The notes: a model not told the origin generated them from the sequence alone. 37,931 nucleotides of DNA from Acidobacteriota bacterium (GCA_004356805.1 SMXW01000008.1:1-37931), one strand, 5' to 3'; positions 8,023 to 16,160 are shown, numbered from the stretch's first letter. Made by a program: numbers and translations.

Positions 8023-9348
8023 GTGAGCAAACAGTCCGAATACGTACTCAGAACTGTCGAGGAGCGGGGCATCCGCTTTGTCAGACTCTGGTTCACGGAC
8101 GTCCAGGGATTTCTCAAGTCTGTCTCGATAAGTCCCACAGAGTTGGAGGTCGCTTTCGAAGAGGGGATGACCTTTGACGGATCATCGATCGACGGGTACG
8201 CACGGGTCCAGGAAGCCGACATGCTCGCCCAGCCCGATCCATCCACCTTCGCCGTGTTGCCGTGGCGGTCGGAACAACAGGTCGCCCGGATGTTCTGCGA
8301 CATCTACACACCCGACGGAGAGCCGTTCTCGGGCGATCCACGCATCGTCCTCAAGCGGAACCTGGAACGGGCGTCGGAGATGGGTTACACCTTTTACGCC
8401 GCTCCGGAACTCGAGTTCTTCTATTTCCAAGACGATGGTCCCATCCCGCAGGTACTGGATCGCGGCGGCTATTTCGACCTGACGCCGCTCGATGTCGCCC
8501 AGGAGTACAGAAGGAAGACGATCAACGCCCTCGAGCAATTGGGCATCCCGATCGAGCATTCCCACCACGAGGTGGCGCCGAGCCAGCACGAGATCATCGC
8601 TCGGTACACCGATGCGCTGACCATGGCCGACAACATCATGACTTCGCGGCTCACGGTGAAGGAAATAGCCCTCCAGAGCGGCATCTACGCGACGTTCATG
8701 CCCAAGCCGCTCGAGGATTATGACGGTTCCGGCATGCATCTCCACCTTTCCCTGTTCGAAGGCGACGTGAATGCGTTTCACGAGCCAGGAACCCAGGGCG
8801 GCTTGTCGAAGGTGGGTCAGGCATTCATCGCGGGTCTGCTTCGTCATGCGGCGGAGTTGACTGCCGTGACAAACCAGTGGGTCAACTCTTACAAGCGCCT
8901 CGTGGCCGGGTTCGACGCTCCGATCTATATTTCATGGGCACGCAACAACCAGTCATCGCTGGTCAGGGTGCCGTCGGTCAAGAAGGGAAAGCCGTCTTCG
9001 GTAAGAGTCGAGTACAGGGCAGCCGACGCTGCGTGTAACCCGTATCTCGCCCTGTCGGTGATCCTCGCCGCCGGTCTCGCGGGCATCCGGGAGGGATACG
9101 AGCTTCCCCCTGAGGTGGCGGCCGACGTCAAGCGCCTCACCGCGGCCGAGCGGGCGGCTGCCGGTGCCAAGCGCCTGCCAGAGACCCTGTCCGAGGCACT
9201 CGATCTCCTCGAACAGTCAGACCTCGTGGTTGAGGCGCTGGGCGAACACGTATTTGATTGGTTTCTCCGCAACAAGCGAGCCGAGTGGGACCGGTACCAG
9301 CACCACGTCTCGCACTTCGAGCTCGACACCTATCTGCCGATCCTGTGA
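8023..9348 (+). CDS. glnA2: Type I glutamine synthetase, GlnA2-like
   Basis: 441 residues. ATP-dependent joining of ammonia to glutamate, or glutamine synthetase-like ligation to an amine. The sequence follows mycobacterial GlnA2 closely: start EYVLRTVEERGIRFVRLWF, GSSIDGYARVQEADM, SHHEVAPSQHEI for metal and glutamate, GSGMHLHLSLF, NSYKRLVAG and the C-terminal FLRNKRAEWDRYQ. The Tyr adenylylation loop of GlnA1-type enzymes (NLYDLPPEE) is not present; the region reads GYELPPEVAADVKRLTAAER, so adenylylation control is unlikely. Start is GTG at 8023 with only a weak GGA upstream. The stop overlaps the GlnR-like gene by four bases (GTGA). Some GlnA paralogues of this group act on polyamines, which cannot be excluded. 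Confidence 0.95.
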   Translation: MSKQSEYVLRTVEERGIRFVRLWFTDVQGFLKSVSISPTELEVAFEEGMTFDGSSIDGYARVQEADMLAQPDPSTFAVLPWRSEQQVARMFCDIYTPDGEPFSGDPRIVLKRNLERASEMGYTFYAAPELEFFYFQDDGPIPQVLDRGGYFDLTPLDVAQEYRRKTINALEQLGIPIEHSHHEVAPSQHEIIARYTDALTMADNIMTSRLTVKEIALQSGIYATFMPKPLEDYDGSGMHLHLSLFEGDVNAFHEPGTQGGLSKVGQAFIAGLLRHAAELTAVTNQWVNSYKRLVAGFDAPIYISWARNNQSSLVRVPSVKKGKPSSVRVEYRAADAACNPYLALSVILAAGLAGIREGYELPPEVAADVKRLTAAERAAAGAKRLPETLSEALDLLEQSDLVVEALGEHVFDWFLRNKRAEWDRYQHHVSHFELDTYLPIL

Positions 9349-9980
9349 TCGCAGCGGTCTACCCGGAGGGATGGTCCGAAGAACTCGCCGACGGACTGGC
9401 CTTGGCGGGAGCCACCGCCACGCCGTTGGCGGACCTCGAACCAGAGAACCCATCGCTGCAAGAAGCCGACGTCCTCATCGTCGAGTTGGGAATGCAACCG
9501 ATGCGACGACTGCGAGAGGTGGGTCGGATCGCCGAAGTTGTGGGGTTGCCCGTCCTGCTCACCGCCGCGCCGGAGCAGATGGCCCTCCTGGAAAGCACAG
9601 TGGGTATCACCGACTTCGTGGTCACCCCAGTCGAGCCTGTCGAGTTCCGTCTCCGCCTTAATCGTCTCCACCGGAGCGAACCATCAGACGAGATCTTGCG
9701 GTTCAAGGATCTTGTCTTGAATCCCCTCAACTATCAGGCCGCTTTGGCGGACGAGCCAATGGACCTGACCTTCATGGAGTACGAGTTGCTTCGCTTCCTA
9801 ATGGGTAACCAGGTGCGGGTCTGGTCGCGGCAACAGCTTCTGTCGAAGGTGTGGGGCTACGACTACTACGGCGGCGCCCGTACGGTCGACGTCCACGTCC
9901 GCCGTCTCCGGGCCAAGCTCGGTGAGGAACGCGCATCCTGGATCACCACGGTCCGATCGGTCGGGTACCGCTTCGGGTAG
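9345..9980 (+). CDS. Atypical OmpR-family regulator, GlnR-like
   Basis: 211 residues from the GTG that overlaps the glnA2 stop; an open frame further upstream lies inside glnA2 and is ignored. N-terminal receiver-like fold (1-110): the phosphoacceptor Asp is replaced by Glu47 (VLIVELGM) and the conserved Lys by Thr94 (FVVTPVEP), while Thr73 remains, so ordinary phosphorylation is unlikely. The C-terminal winged helix (about 117-211) reads LTFMEYELLRFLMGNQ, WSRQQLLSKVWGYDYYGGAR and TVDVHVRRLRAKLG, very like GlnR of actinomycetes. GlnR is an orphan regulator of nitrogen genes that also lacks a working phosphorylation pocket. Coupling to glutamine synthetase supports a nitrogen role. An unrelated atypical OmpR regulator remains possible. 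Confidence 0.82.
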   Translation: MIAAVYPEGWSEELADGLALAGATATPLADLEPENPSLQEADVLIVELGMQPMRRLREVGRIAEVVGLPVLLTAAPEQMALLESTVGITDFVVTPVEPVEFRLRLNRLHRSEPSDEILRFKDLVLNPLNYQAALADEPMDLTFMEYELLRFLMGNQVRVWSRQQLLSKVWGYDYYGGARTVDVHVRRLRAKLGEERASWITTVRSVGYRFG

Positions 9981-10053
9981 GCAGCGTCTGAGCGTGGGCA
10001 GATAGGTGTGCCCCGTCTACGTCCCCCCAACGGTTCATGGCACAATCACCACA

Positions 10054-11205
10054 ATGGGATTTAGAACCAAACAGGTACACGCAGGGATCAAGCCGGACCC
10101 GACAACCGGAGCCATCCTCACCCCGATCTACCAGTCGACCACATTCGTCCAGGAGTCAATCGACAACTACATGGGCAAGGGGTACTCCTACTCCCGGGGC
10201 GGCAACCCGACGGTGCGTGCACTCGAGGATAAGCTCACCGCCCTCGAAGGTGGCCTCGACGCCACTGCATATGGGTCGGGGATGGCCGCGACGGTCGCAA
10301 TATTCCTCGGTCTTGTCGAAGCGGGCGATCACGTGGTCATCGCCGACGTCGTTTACGGGGGGACCTATCGTTTCGCCGACCAGTTTCTGACTAAATTCGG
10401 AGTCGACGTCGATTTTGTCAACACTGCGAACACCGATGACGTGAGCGCAGCGATCAAGCCCAACACCAGGCTGGTGTTCACGGAGACGCCGGCGAACCCA
10501 ACTCTGAAAGTCACCGACCTTGCAGCCGTCTCCCGTATCTGTGAGGACGCCGGCATCCTGCATGTCTCCGACAACACCTTCCTGACCCCCTACTTCCAGC
10601 GGCCGCTTGAGCTCGGGGTGGACATCGTGATCCATTCGACCACCAAGTTTCTCGATGGGCACAACGCCACCATCGGAGGTGTGGTGGTTGTCAAAGAGGC
10701 CGAACTTCAGGAGAAGATCGCCTTCGCCCGGATAGCGGCCGGGCTCGTGATGTCCCCGATGGTCGCCTGGCTCACGCTCCAGGGCATCAAGACCCTCAGC
10801 GTGCGTATGGATAGCCAGTCAGCAAGCGCCATGACCGTCGCCGAGTTCCTCCAAGACCATGACGGTGTGGACTACGTCAGCTACCCCGGTCTTCCCGACC
10901 ACCCACAACACCAGTTATCCCAAACTCAGGCGAGTGGTTTTGGCGCGATAGTCGGCTTCGAAGTCCACGGCGGTGTCGACGCCGGCAAGAAGCTCATGGA
11001 CGCGGTTGAGCTGTGGAGCCTTGCCGAGAACCTCGGGTCGGTTGAGTCCCTGATCACACATCCGGTCACCATGACCCATGCCGCCGTGCCGCGCGACGAG
11101 CGGATCGCCGCCGGAATCACGGACGGCCTGGTCCGTCTTTCGGTGGGCCTCGAAGACGTCGAAGATCTGATCGAGGATCTGGACTCCGCTCTAAGCCTCA
11201 TCTAG
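10054..11205 (+). CDS. PLP-dependent trans-sulfuration enzyme (cystathionine gamma-synthase/lyase family)
   Basis: 383 residues from ATG at 10054 (MGFRTKQVHAG, the usual family start); the frame is open to 10006 but those codons precede a -10-like CACAAT at 10041-10046, seven bases before the ATG, so a leaderless transcript is likely. Family marks are PIYQSTTFVQ, YSRGGNPTVRALE, the PLP-ring Tyr region, and the Schiff-base lysine in IHSTTKFLDGHN, then SLGSVESLITHP-like LGSVESLITHPVTMTH. It acts on cysteine/homocysteine/methionine metabolism. Synthase, lyase and methionine gamma-lyase cannot be separated by motif alone. It is downstream of the GlnR-like gene after a 73-base gap. Confidence 0.9.
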   Translation: MGFRTKQVHAGIKPDPTTGAILTPIYQSTTFVQESIDNYMGKGYSYSRGGNPTVRALEDKLTALEGGLDATAYGSGMAATVAIFLGLVEAGDHVVIADVVYGGTYRFADQFLTKFGVDVDFVNTANTDDVSAAIKPNTRLVFTETPANPTLKVTDLAAVSRICEDAGILHVSDNTFLTPYFQRPLELGVDIVIHSTTKFLDGHNATIGGVVVVKEAELQEKIAFARIAAGLVMSPMVAWLTLQGIKTLSVRMDSQSASAMTVAEFLQDHDGVDYVSYPGLPDHPQHQLSQTQASGFGAIVGFEVHGGVDAGKKLMDAVELWSLAENLGSVESLITHPVTMTHAAVPRDERIAAGITDGLVRLSVGLEDVEDLIEDLDSALSLI

Positions 11206-11207
11206 GG

Positions 11208-11597
11208 ATGGAGGAGAGCCAGCGGCTCAAGAAGATTCTGGCCGGGTCAGCACTCGTCGTCGCCCTCCTCGTGGTCCTCGCCACAACCGGGCCGCGTCCG
11301 GAAACCGAGATATCGGGGTCGATAAGGCGTCTCGGGGGCGTCTGTCTCCAACTCGAGCGCTGGGATCTCTTCGGTTGGAGAGTCATTGGCCAGACGCACA
11401 CCGTCTCCGACACTCAGAATGGGGTGTGGCATGAGGTTTCCGACAGGCCACCTTGTGCTGCCGTTCCCAACCAGACTTATCTCGTCCGGATGCCGTTCGA
11501 AGCCCCCAACGACACCTATCGGATCTGCGGGCTGGCCGACGAGCAGCCCTGTGTGGAGTTCAGACGGGTGCCCTTTGTGGGCTCGCCCGGGCCCTGA
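11208..11597 (+). CDS. Small membrane-anchored or secreted protein of unknown function
   Basis: 129 residues; start ATG two bases after the preceding stop. A basic N-terminus (RLKK) is followed by a hydrophobic stretch at about 9-26 (a signal anchor or uncleaved signal). The remaining ~100 residues would be outside the membrane and contain four cysteines (C46, C83, C107, C115), enough for two disulfides. No family recognised. The last 38 bases overlap, tail to tail, the 3' end of the methyltransferase gene on the other strand. The close spacing to the PLP enzyme suggests co-transcription, but no functional link is evident. Confidence 0.65.
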   Translation: MEESQRLKKILAGSALVVALLVVLATTGPRPETEISGSIRRLGGVCLQLERWDLFGWRVIGQTHTVSDTQNGVWHEVSDRPPCAAVPNQTYLVRMPFEAPNDTYRICGLADEQPCVEFRRVPFVGSPGP

Positions 11598-12159
11598 CCA
11601 GAGTGTCACGGGCGAAGACGACACCTTCATCGGTATCGATCGGACGTCGCACAACCTGGGCCTCAATCACCGTTAGACGGCTCAACCACGACCGGATCGA
11701 CTCGACATCCCACAAGATCTCAGGTACCTGCGGACCGCCATAACCTTCCTCGATATTGGATCGATCGTGCCCGATCATGAAGACCTCCCCGTCCGGCTCG
11801 AGCCAGGCGGAGGCCTTTTCCACCACCGGTCCGAGCAGGTCCTCGGAGAGTTGAAGATAAGCGATGAGAACCAGGTCGAAAGTGCCAGACGGTTCCCATG
11901 TGAGAACGTCGCCGACAACAAAGTCCACCGTGTCAGAGACGGCACGCCCCCGCTCAACCGCTACTTCGGAGAAGTCCACCGCCGTCATGGTCCAGCCAAG
12001 CTCGCTCAGCCAGATGGCGTTGCGCCCTTCTCCCGAGGCCAGATCCAACCCCACTCCGGGCTGCGCGGGGCCGAGGCGGTCGGCTACGAAAAGATTCGGC
12101 TTGACCGACCAGAGTCGGTCGGTGGCCCGGTACTTCTCATCCCAACTGCGGGATTCCAA
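11560..12159 (-). CDS. Class I SAM-dependent methyltransferase (TehB-like)
   Basis: 199 residues. The N-terminal WDEKYRATDRLWSVKPN motif and the SAM-binding GLDLASGEGRNAIWL (motif I, usually LDLGxGxGRNA) are characteristic of the small TehB/thiol- or chalcogen-methyltransferase group, followed by AVDFS (motif II, acidic residue) and VLIAYLQL. Substrate unknown. The start is TTG at 12159, directly after the TAG of the ALDH gene (TAG|TTG) with no Shine-Dalgarno; termination-reinitiation coupling is likely. The 3' end overlaps the oppositely directed small protein gene by 38 bases. Confidence 0.85.
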   Translation of the reverse strand: MESRSWDEKYRATDRLWSVKPNLFVADRLGPAQPGVGLDLASGEGRNAIWLSELGWTMTAVDFSEVAVERGRAVSDTVDFVVGDVLTWEPSGTFDLVLIAYLQLSEDLLGPVVEKASAWLEPDGEVFMIGHDRSNIEEGYGGPQVPEILWDVESIRSWLSRLTVIEAQVVRRPIDTDEGVVFARDTLVRARASPQRAPV

Positions 12160-13674
12160 CTAGCCGAACTCGATTCCCTGAGCGAGCGGAAGGTCGTCAC
12201 CCCAGTTGATCGTTGTGGTTTGGCGTCGCATGTATGCCTTCCATGCGTCCGAGCCGGCCTCGCGACCCCCACCCGTCTCCTTCTCGCCGCCAAAGGCTCC
12301 ACCGATCTCGGCGCCAGATGTCCCGATGTTCACATTGGCGATGCCACAGTCCGATCCGGTGTCGCTGAGAAATCTCTCGGAGTTCTTCAACGATTCGGTG
12401 AAGATCGCCGACGAAAGTCCCTGCGTGACGTGGTTCTGGATCTCGATCGCCTCGGCGAGGGTGTCGAATTCGATCACCCAGAGAATCGGGGCAAACGTCT
12501 CATCCTGTGTGATCGAGGCGTCCTTGGGCACGATGACGATCGTCGGTTCCACAAAGTACCCGGGGCGGTCGACCCGGTTTCCTCCGGTGACGACCCGTCC
12601 CCCTTGTTCGCGGGCGATATCGAGAGCGTTCATCATCTGGCCGATCGCCGCCTCTGACACCACAGGTCCCATCAATGTGGATTCGTCGAGCGGATCGCCA
12701 ACAGTGATCTGCTGATAGGACTCGACCAGACGACTCACCATCTTGTCTGCAACAGCCCGGTGGACCAGGAGCCGACGCAACGAGGTGCAACGCTGCCCCG
12801 AAGTGCCCACCGCAGAGAAAAGTGTCCCGCGGACAGCGAGGTCGAGGTCGGCATCGTCCATCACGATGAGGGCGTTATTGCCTCCGAGCTCGAGAATGGA
12901 ACGGCCCATCCGCTGGGCAACGGCCGGGCCAACGATTCGACCCATCGCACACGATCCAGTTGCCGACACCAGAGGAACCCTGGTGTCATGGTTCATGGCG
13001 TTGCCGACCGTCGCACCGTCACCAACAGCGAGGTTGAACACCCCTTCGAACCCAGACCCTGCCATGACTTTCTGAGCAATCTTGGTAACGGCGATCGCAG
13101 TTAGGGGGGTGCGTTCGGAAGGCTTCCAGACGACGGTGTCGCCGCAAACGGCAGCAATAGCAGCGTTCCACGACCAAACCGCCACCGGGAAGTTGAAGGC
13201 GCTGATGACACCCACCGGTCCGAGCGGATGCCAATGCTCGTACATGCGATGACTCGGACGTTCGGAGGTCATCGTGTTTCCGTAGAGCTGACGCGACAAC
13301 CCGACGGCGAAGTCGCAGATATCAACCATCTCCTGCACCTCGCCAACACCTTCGGGGAGGATCTTCCCCATCTCTAGCGTGACGAGACCGCCCAGTGCAT
13401 CGATATTCTCCCTGAGGGCGTTGCCCAAACGGCGGATGTAATCACCACGTTTCGGCGCCGGAAGTTGCCGCCAAAGCTCGAACGTCTCGACAGAGCTGGC
13501 GACGACCCTGTCGTAGTCGTCGAGGGAAGCGAGCGTTGCGGTTGCCAACGATTCTCCAGTCGTCGGGTTGACCACATCGACAGTCTCTCCGCTGGCCTTC
13601 AACCACTCGCCGGCGAAAACGCCCGAGTTGGAAGACTCGAGGCCAAGTGTTTCAAAGATCTCCTCGGTTGTCAT
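12160..13674 (-). CDS. ALDH7-family aldehyde dehydrogenase (alpha-aminoadipic semialdehyde dehydrogenase type)
   Basis: 504 residues; NAD(P)-dependent oxidation of an aldehyde, in this family typically alpha-aminoadipate semialdehyde from lysine breakdown. Catalytic Glu262 in SILELGGNNALIV and nucleophile Cys296 in GTSGQRCTSLRR are intact; the C-terminal signature GGEKETGGGREAGSDAWKAY is the ALDH7/antiquitin fingerprint that grips the aminoadipate carboxylate. The start ATG overlaps the RidA stop (ATGA), and its stop abuts the methyltransferase start. The RidA-ALDH7 pairing fits amino acid catabolism, where RidA clears reactive imines; this is inference. Confidence 0.93.
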   Translation of the reverse strand: MTTEEIFETLGLESSNSGVFAGEWLKASGETVDVVNPTTGESLATATLASLDDYDRVVASSVETFELWRQLPAPKRGDYIRRLGNALRENIDALGGLVTLEMGKILPEGVGEVQEMVDICDFAVGLSRQLYGNTMTSERPSHRMYEHWHPLGPVGVISAFNFPVAVWSWNAAIAAVCGDTVVWKPSERTPLTAIAVTKIAQKVMAGSGFEGVFNLAVGDGATVGNAMNHDTRVPLVSATGSCAMGRIVGPAVAQRMGRSILELGGNNALIVMDDADLDLAVRGTLFSAVGTSGQRCTSLRRLLVHRAVADKMVSRLVESYQQITVGDPLDESTLMGPVVSEAAIGQMMNALDIAREQGGRVVTGGNRVDRPGYFVEPTIVIVPKDASITQDETFAPILWVIEFDTLAEAIEIQNHVTQGLSSAIFTESLKNSERFLSDTGSDCGIANVNIGTSGAEIGGAFGGEKETGGGREAGSDAWKAYMRRQTTTINWGDDLPLAQGIEFG

Positions 13675-14051
13675 CGGGCAGCCACCACCTCGATCTCGAC
13701 CAAGAACCCACCGGGCAGGGCGCCGGCCTGGATGGCAGACCGGGCTGGTGGTTCGAAATCGAAGTAGGAGCCGTACACCTCGTTGACAGCCGGGTAGTCG
13801 TCCATGTCCGCAAGGAAGATGGTCGACTTGGCGATGTCGGAGTAGCCGAGGCCAAGGTCGCCGAGGATCCCTCCGATGTTCTTCATCACTCGATGAGACT
13901 GCTGAACGACATCGTCGGGGCTGCGCTCTCCCGTCGTCGGATCGAGCGCCACCTGGCCCGACAGAAAGACAAGGCCACCAGCCTCGGTAGCAAGTGAATA
14001 GGGGCCCATCGCAGCTGGCGCCGATGGGGTCTGGGGAACTGATTTAGGCAA
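13671..14051 (-). CDS. RidA/YjgF family reactive-imine deaminase
   Basis: 126 residues from TTG at 14051, chosen because an AGGAG box lies 8 bases upstream and the length then matches the family; the open frame extends 26 more residues upstream through terminator sequence. RidA proteins hydrolyse 2-aminoacrylate and other enamines/imines released by PLP enzymes and oxidases; they form cytoplasmic trimers. Visible: PSAPAAMGPYSLATEAGGLV (PIGPYSQA-like), LVFLSGQVALDP, the VVQQSHRVMKNI helix and, near the C-terminus, ARSAIQAGALPGGFLVEIEVVA, where the key Arg and Glu are expected. The stop overlaps the ALDH7 start by four bases. Confidence 0.9.
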   Translation of the reverse strand: MPKSVPQTPSAPAAMGPYSLATEAGGLVFLSGQVALDPTTGERSPDDVVQQSHRVMKNIGGILGDLGLGYSDIAKSTIFLADMDDYPAVNEVYGSYFDFEPPARSAIQAGALPGGFLVEIEVVAAR

Positions 14052-14090
14052 AGGTGCTGCTCCTGTTCTCTTCTTCAAGAGCGTACAACC

Positions 14091-14119
14091 AAAGGGAAAG
14101 GGCCCGGCAAGCCGGACCC
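14091..14119 (-). terminator. Probable rho-independent terminator of erpA
   Basis: On the minus strand GGGTCCGG and CCGGGCCC (between 14119 and 14100) form an 8-bp stem with one T-G pair and a CTTG loop, followed by TTTCCCTTT. It begins 22 bases after the erpA stop and separates erpA from the RidA-ALDH7-methyltransferase unit. Confidence 0.6.
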
Positions 14120-14141
14120 TCGAGACCAATGGCGAGTGGGA

Positions 14142-14504
14142 TCAGGAGAACGAGTTTCCGCAACCGCATGAACGGGTCACATTGGGATTGTCGATGGCAA
14201 AACCGGCACCCATGAGGCCCTCCTTGTAGTCAAGTGTGGAGCCTCTGACCATTTCTGCGCTTTGTGGATCAACAACGACCTTGATGTTGTCAAACTCATC
14301 GACGAGGTCGTCATCGTCGATTTGAGAGTCGAAGTACATCTCGTATGAAAAGCCGCTGCAACCGCCGGGACGAACAGCCACCCGTAGGGCAAGATCGGGA
14401 TCACCCTCGGCCGCGATCAACTCGGCAACCTTGACGATTGCGAAATCGGTCAGGTTGACGGTCTTCTGCGGCTGGGCCGATTTGATGCTGAGAATCTGAG
14501 TCAT
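14142..14504 (-). CDS. erpA: Iron-sulfur cluster insertion protein ErpA / A-type carrier
   Basis: 120 residues. A-type Fe-S carrier that delivers clusters to apoproteins. The three ligand cysteines are present: one in RPGGCSGFSYEMYF and two in SCGCGNSF at the C-terminus. An AGGAG box sits 3 bases before the ATG, and a perfect TATAAT lies at 14530-14535 on the minus strand, predicting a 5' leader of about 20 bases. It is divergent from the Mrp/ApbC gene, another Fe-S biogenesis factor; the two promoters share about 90 bases. A terminator follows. Confidence 0.94.
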   Translation of the reverse strand: MTQILSIKSAQPQKTVNLTDFAIVKVAELIAAEGDPDLALRVAVRPGGCSGFSYEMYFDSQIDDDDLVDEFDNIKVVVDPQSAEMVRGSTLDYKEGLMGAGFAIDNPNVTRSCGCGNSFS

Positions 14505-14529
14505 TCGCTCCTACCTGATCTTCTCATCG

Positions 14530-14535
14530 ATTATA
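14530..14535 (-). promoter_or_regulatory. -10 box of erpA promoter
   Basis: Exact TATAAT on the minus strand, 26 bases upstream of the erpA ATG. No good TTGACA match is seen 16-18 bases further upstream (the position holds ATGGTC), so activation by a bound regulator is possible. Confidence 0.5.
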
Positions 14536-14595
14536 ACCCGAATCAACAGGTTGACCATTCCCCCTATCTCGGTAGTGCAAATTATCATGATGTCC

Positions 14596-15708
14596 ATGGT
14601 CACCCGTGAGCAGGTACTCAAGACCCTAGAAGGGGTTCAGGATCCCGAGCTCGGCGGCAACGTCGTTGAACTTGGAATGATCACCGACGTCGTCGTCAGT
14701 GGGTCCGCCGTCGAGATCGGCCTCGCCTTGACGATCGCCGAATGCCCGCTTCGATCTCAGATCGAGGGCGATACGAATCGGCGGGTCGGATCGATCCCCG
14801 GTGTCGACAGCGTGAACATCCGAACCACCGCCATGACCAAGCGTCAGCGGGCTGGGCTCATGTCGGTTGCTCGGCAAAGGGCCCGTGATAACGCCGAGCA
14901 GACCCTGGTCGCTGCCACAACGCGCGTCGTCGCGATCGCATCGGGCAAGGGAGGCGTTGGCAAGTCATCAACAGCCGTCAACCTCGCCGCAGGTCTTGTT
15001 GAAGCGGGATATCAGGTTGGTTTGCTCGATGCCGATATCTGGGGCTTCTCGATTCCACGGATGCTCGGGGTGACGGGACGTTTGGAGGCGCATCCCGAGA
15101 CCAAGCTCATCCAGCCACTCGAGGCTCACGGAGTCAAGGCGGTGTCGACAGGTCTCATCGTTGAGGACGAGGAGACAGCTCTCATGTGGCGAGGTCTGAT
15201 GCTCTCCAAGGCCGTAGAGCAGTTTCTGAAACAAGTCGAGTGGGGCAACCTCGACTATCTGTTGATCGACATGCCGCCGGGCACCGGGGATGTTCAGATG
15301 GCTCTGACCCGAATGTTGCCCCAGGCGGAGATGGTGGTGGTCACAACGCCCCAAGGGGCTGCTCAGCGGGTGGCGATACGCGTGGCCGATATGGCGCGTA
15401 GATCTCACATGCCTGTCGTCGGTGTGGTCGAGAACATGTCCGGGGACGTATTCGGCAAGGGGGGCGGGCAGGAGCTGGCCGACGAGCTAAATGTTCCCCT
15501 ACTGGGTTCGATACCTCTCGACCCGGCGGTCGTGGCTGCCGGGGACAGCGGGAACCCAGTAGTGCTCGCTGTGGAGCCCGGTCCCGCCGCCATCGCGCTC
15601 ACAGCTCTAGTGGCAAGACTGATCGAGGTCGTTCCACCGGCAGAACTGGAAACCTGCACCGGCAGGATCGCCAAGTTGCTGGCCGACTTGGAGGACGGCG
15701 CGGCCTAA
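14596..15708 (+). CDS. Mrp/ApbC-family iron-sulfur cluster carrier ATPase
   Basis: 370 residues from ATG at 14596. Two other in-frame ATGs (14587, 14590) lie just upstream, and TATCAT at 14583-14588 fits a -10 seven bases before 14596, favouring a leaderless start there. N-terminal MIP18/DUF59 domain (about 1-80, LEGVQDPELGGNVVELGMI), then a P-loop ATPase with the deviant Walker A GKGGVGKSS, the switch DADIWGFSIPRMLG and DMPPGTGD. Mrp proteins bind and hand over Fe-S clusters. The CxxC pair usual after ENMS in proteobacterial Mrp is missing (ENMSGDVFGKGGGQ). It is divergent from erpA and overlaps the DUF4282 gene tail to tail by four bases. Confidence 0.92.
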   Translation: MVTREQVLKTLEGVQDPELGGNVVELGMITDVVVSGSAVEIGLALTIAECPLRSQIEGDTNRRVGSIPGVDSVNIRTTAMTKRQRAGLMSVARQRARDNAEQTLVAATTRVVAIASGKGGVGKSSTAVNLAAGLVEAGYQVGLLDADIWGFSIPRMLGVTGRLEAHPETKLIQPLEAHGVKAVSTGLIVEDEETALMWRGLMLSKAVEQFLKQVEWGNLDYLLIDMPPGTGDVQMALTRMLPQAEMVVVTTPQGAAQRVAIRVADMARRSHMPVVGVVENMSGDVFGKGGGQELADELNVPLLGSIPLDPAVVAAGDSGNPVVLAVEPGPAAIALTALVARLIEVVPPAELETCTGRIAKLLADLEDGAA

Positions 15709-16160
15709 GGGCGGGGGGTTCCCTTGTCCAGCGTCTCCCGGATCGCCGTGGTGTTCTCTCCAATTCGGAAGAGCACGGCTATCACCTCCAACCAAACGCG
15801 CACGATGATCAAGTAGAAGAGGAAAAAGACAAGGGCAAAGATCGCGGTGAGAACATCGCCATTACCGATCGACACGAAGAACACCCCGACCGAGCCAAGC
15901 CCGATAAACACAAGAGCAATGACGTAGATGATCTTGATGAAGCGGAGCGCAATATAAGTCTTGAAATCGAGGTCAAACAAGGCAGCGAAGAAACCCACCT
16001 CGTCTCCCCGGGGTTGGCCTGATCCTGTTGGGAATTCGGGTGTACTCAATCCTTCTCCTATGGGGCGAGCTGACGATAGACCCGGAGAGGATTCCGTCGG
16101 TTCATTAGTGGAAACTTTGTTCGGATGGTGACTAGTCCCTCCGGAGATGAATGGAACCAT
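15705..16160 (-). CDS. DUF4282-type membrane protein
   Basis: 151 residues. About 55 polar, disordered residues (Ser/Pro/Gly/Glu-rich) are followed by FFAALFDLDFKTYIALRFIK, the DUF4282 entry, and two transmembrane helices near 75-95 and 105-125, then a short cytoplasmic tail (RIGENTTAIRETLDKG). Function unknown in the family. The start ATG at 16160 has no properly spaced ribosome binding site, so the disordered N-terminus may be partly mis-assigned. It lies downstream of the M23 peptidase gene on the same strand, separated by 161 bases with a hairpin. Confidence 0.75.
   Translation of the reverse strand: MVPFISGGTSHHPNKVSTNEPTESSPGLSSARPIGEGLSTPEFPTGSGQPRGDEVGFFAALFDLDFKTYIALRFIKIIYVIALVFIGLGSVGVFFVSIGNGDVLTAIFALVFFLFYLIIVRVWLEVIAVLFRIGENTTAIRETLDKGTPRP

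Noticed and set aside
9258-9344. Longer N-terminus for the GlnR-like regulator.
   Set aside because: Those codons lie inside glnA2; the GTG overlapping the glnA2 stop gives a normal receiver start.
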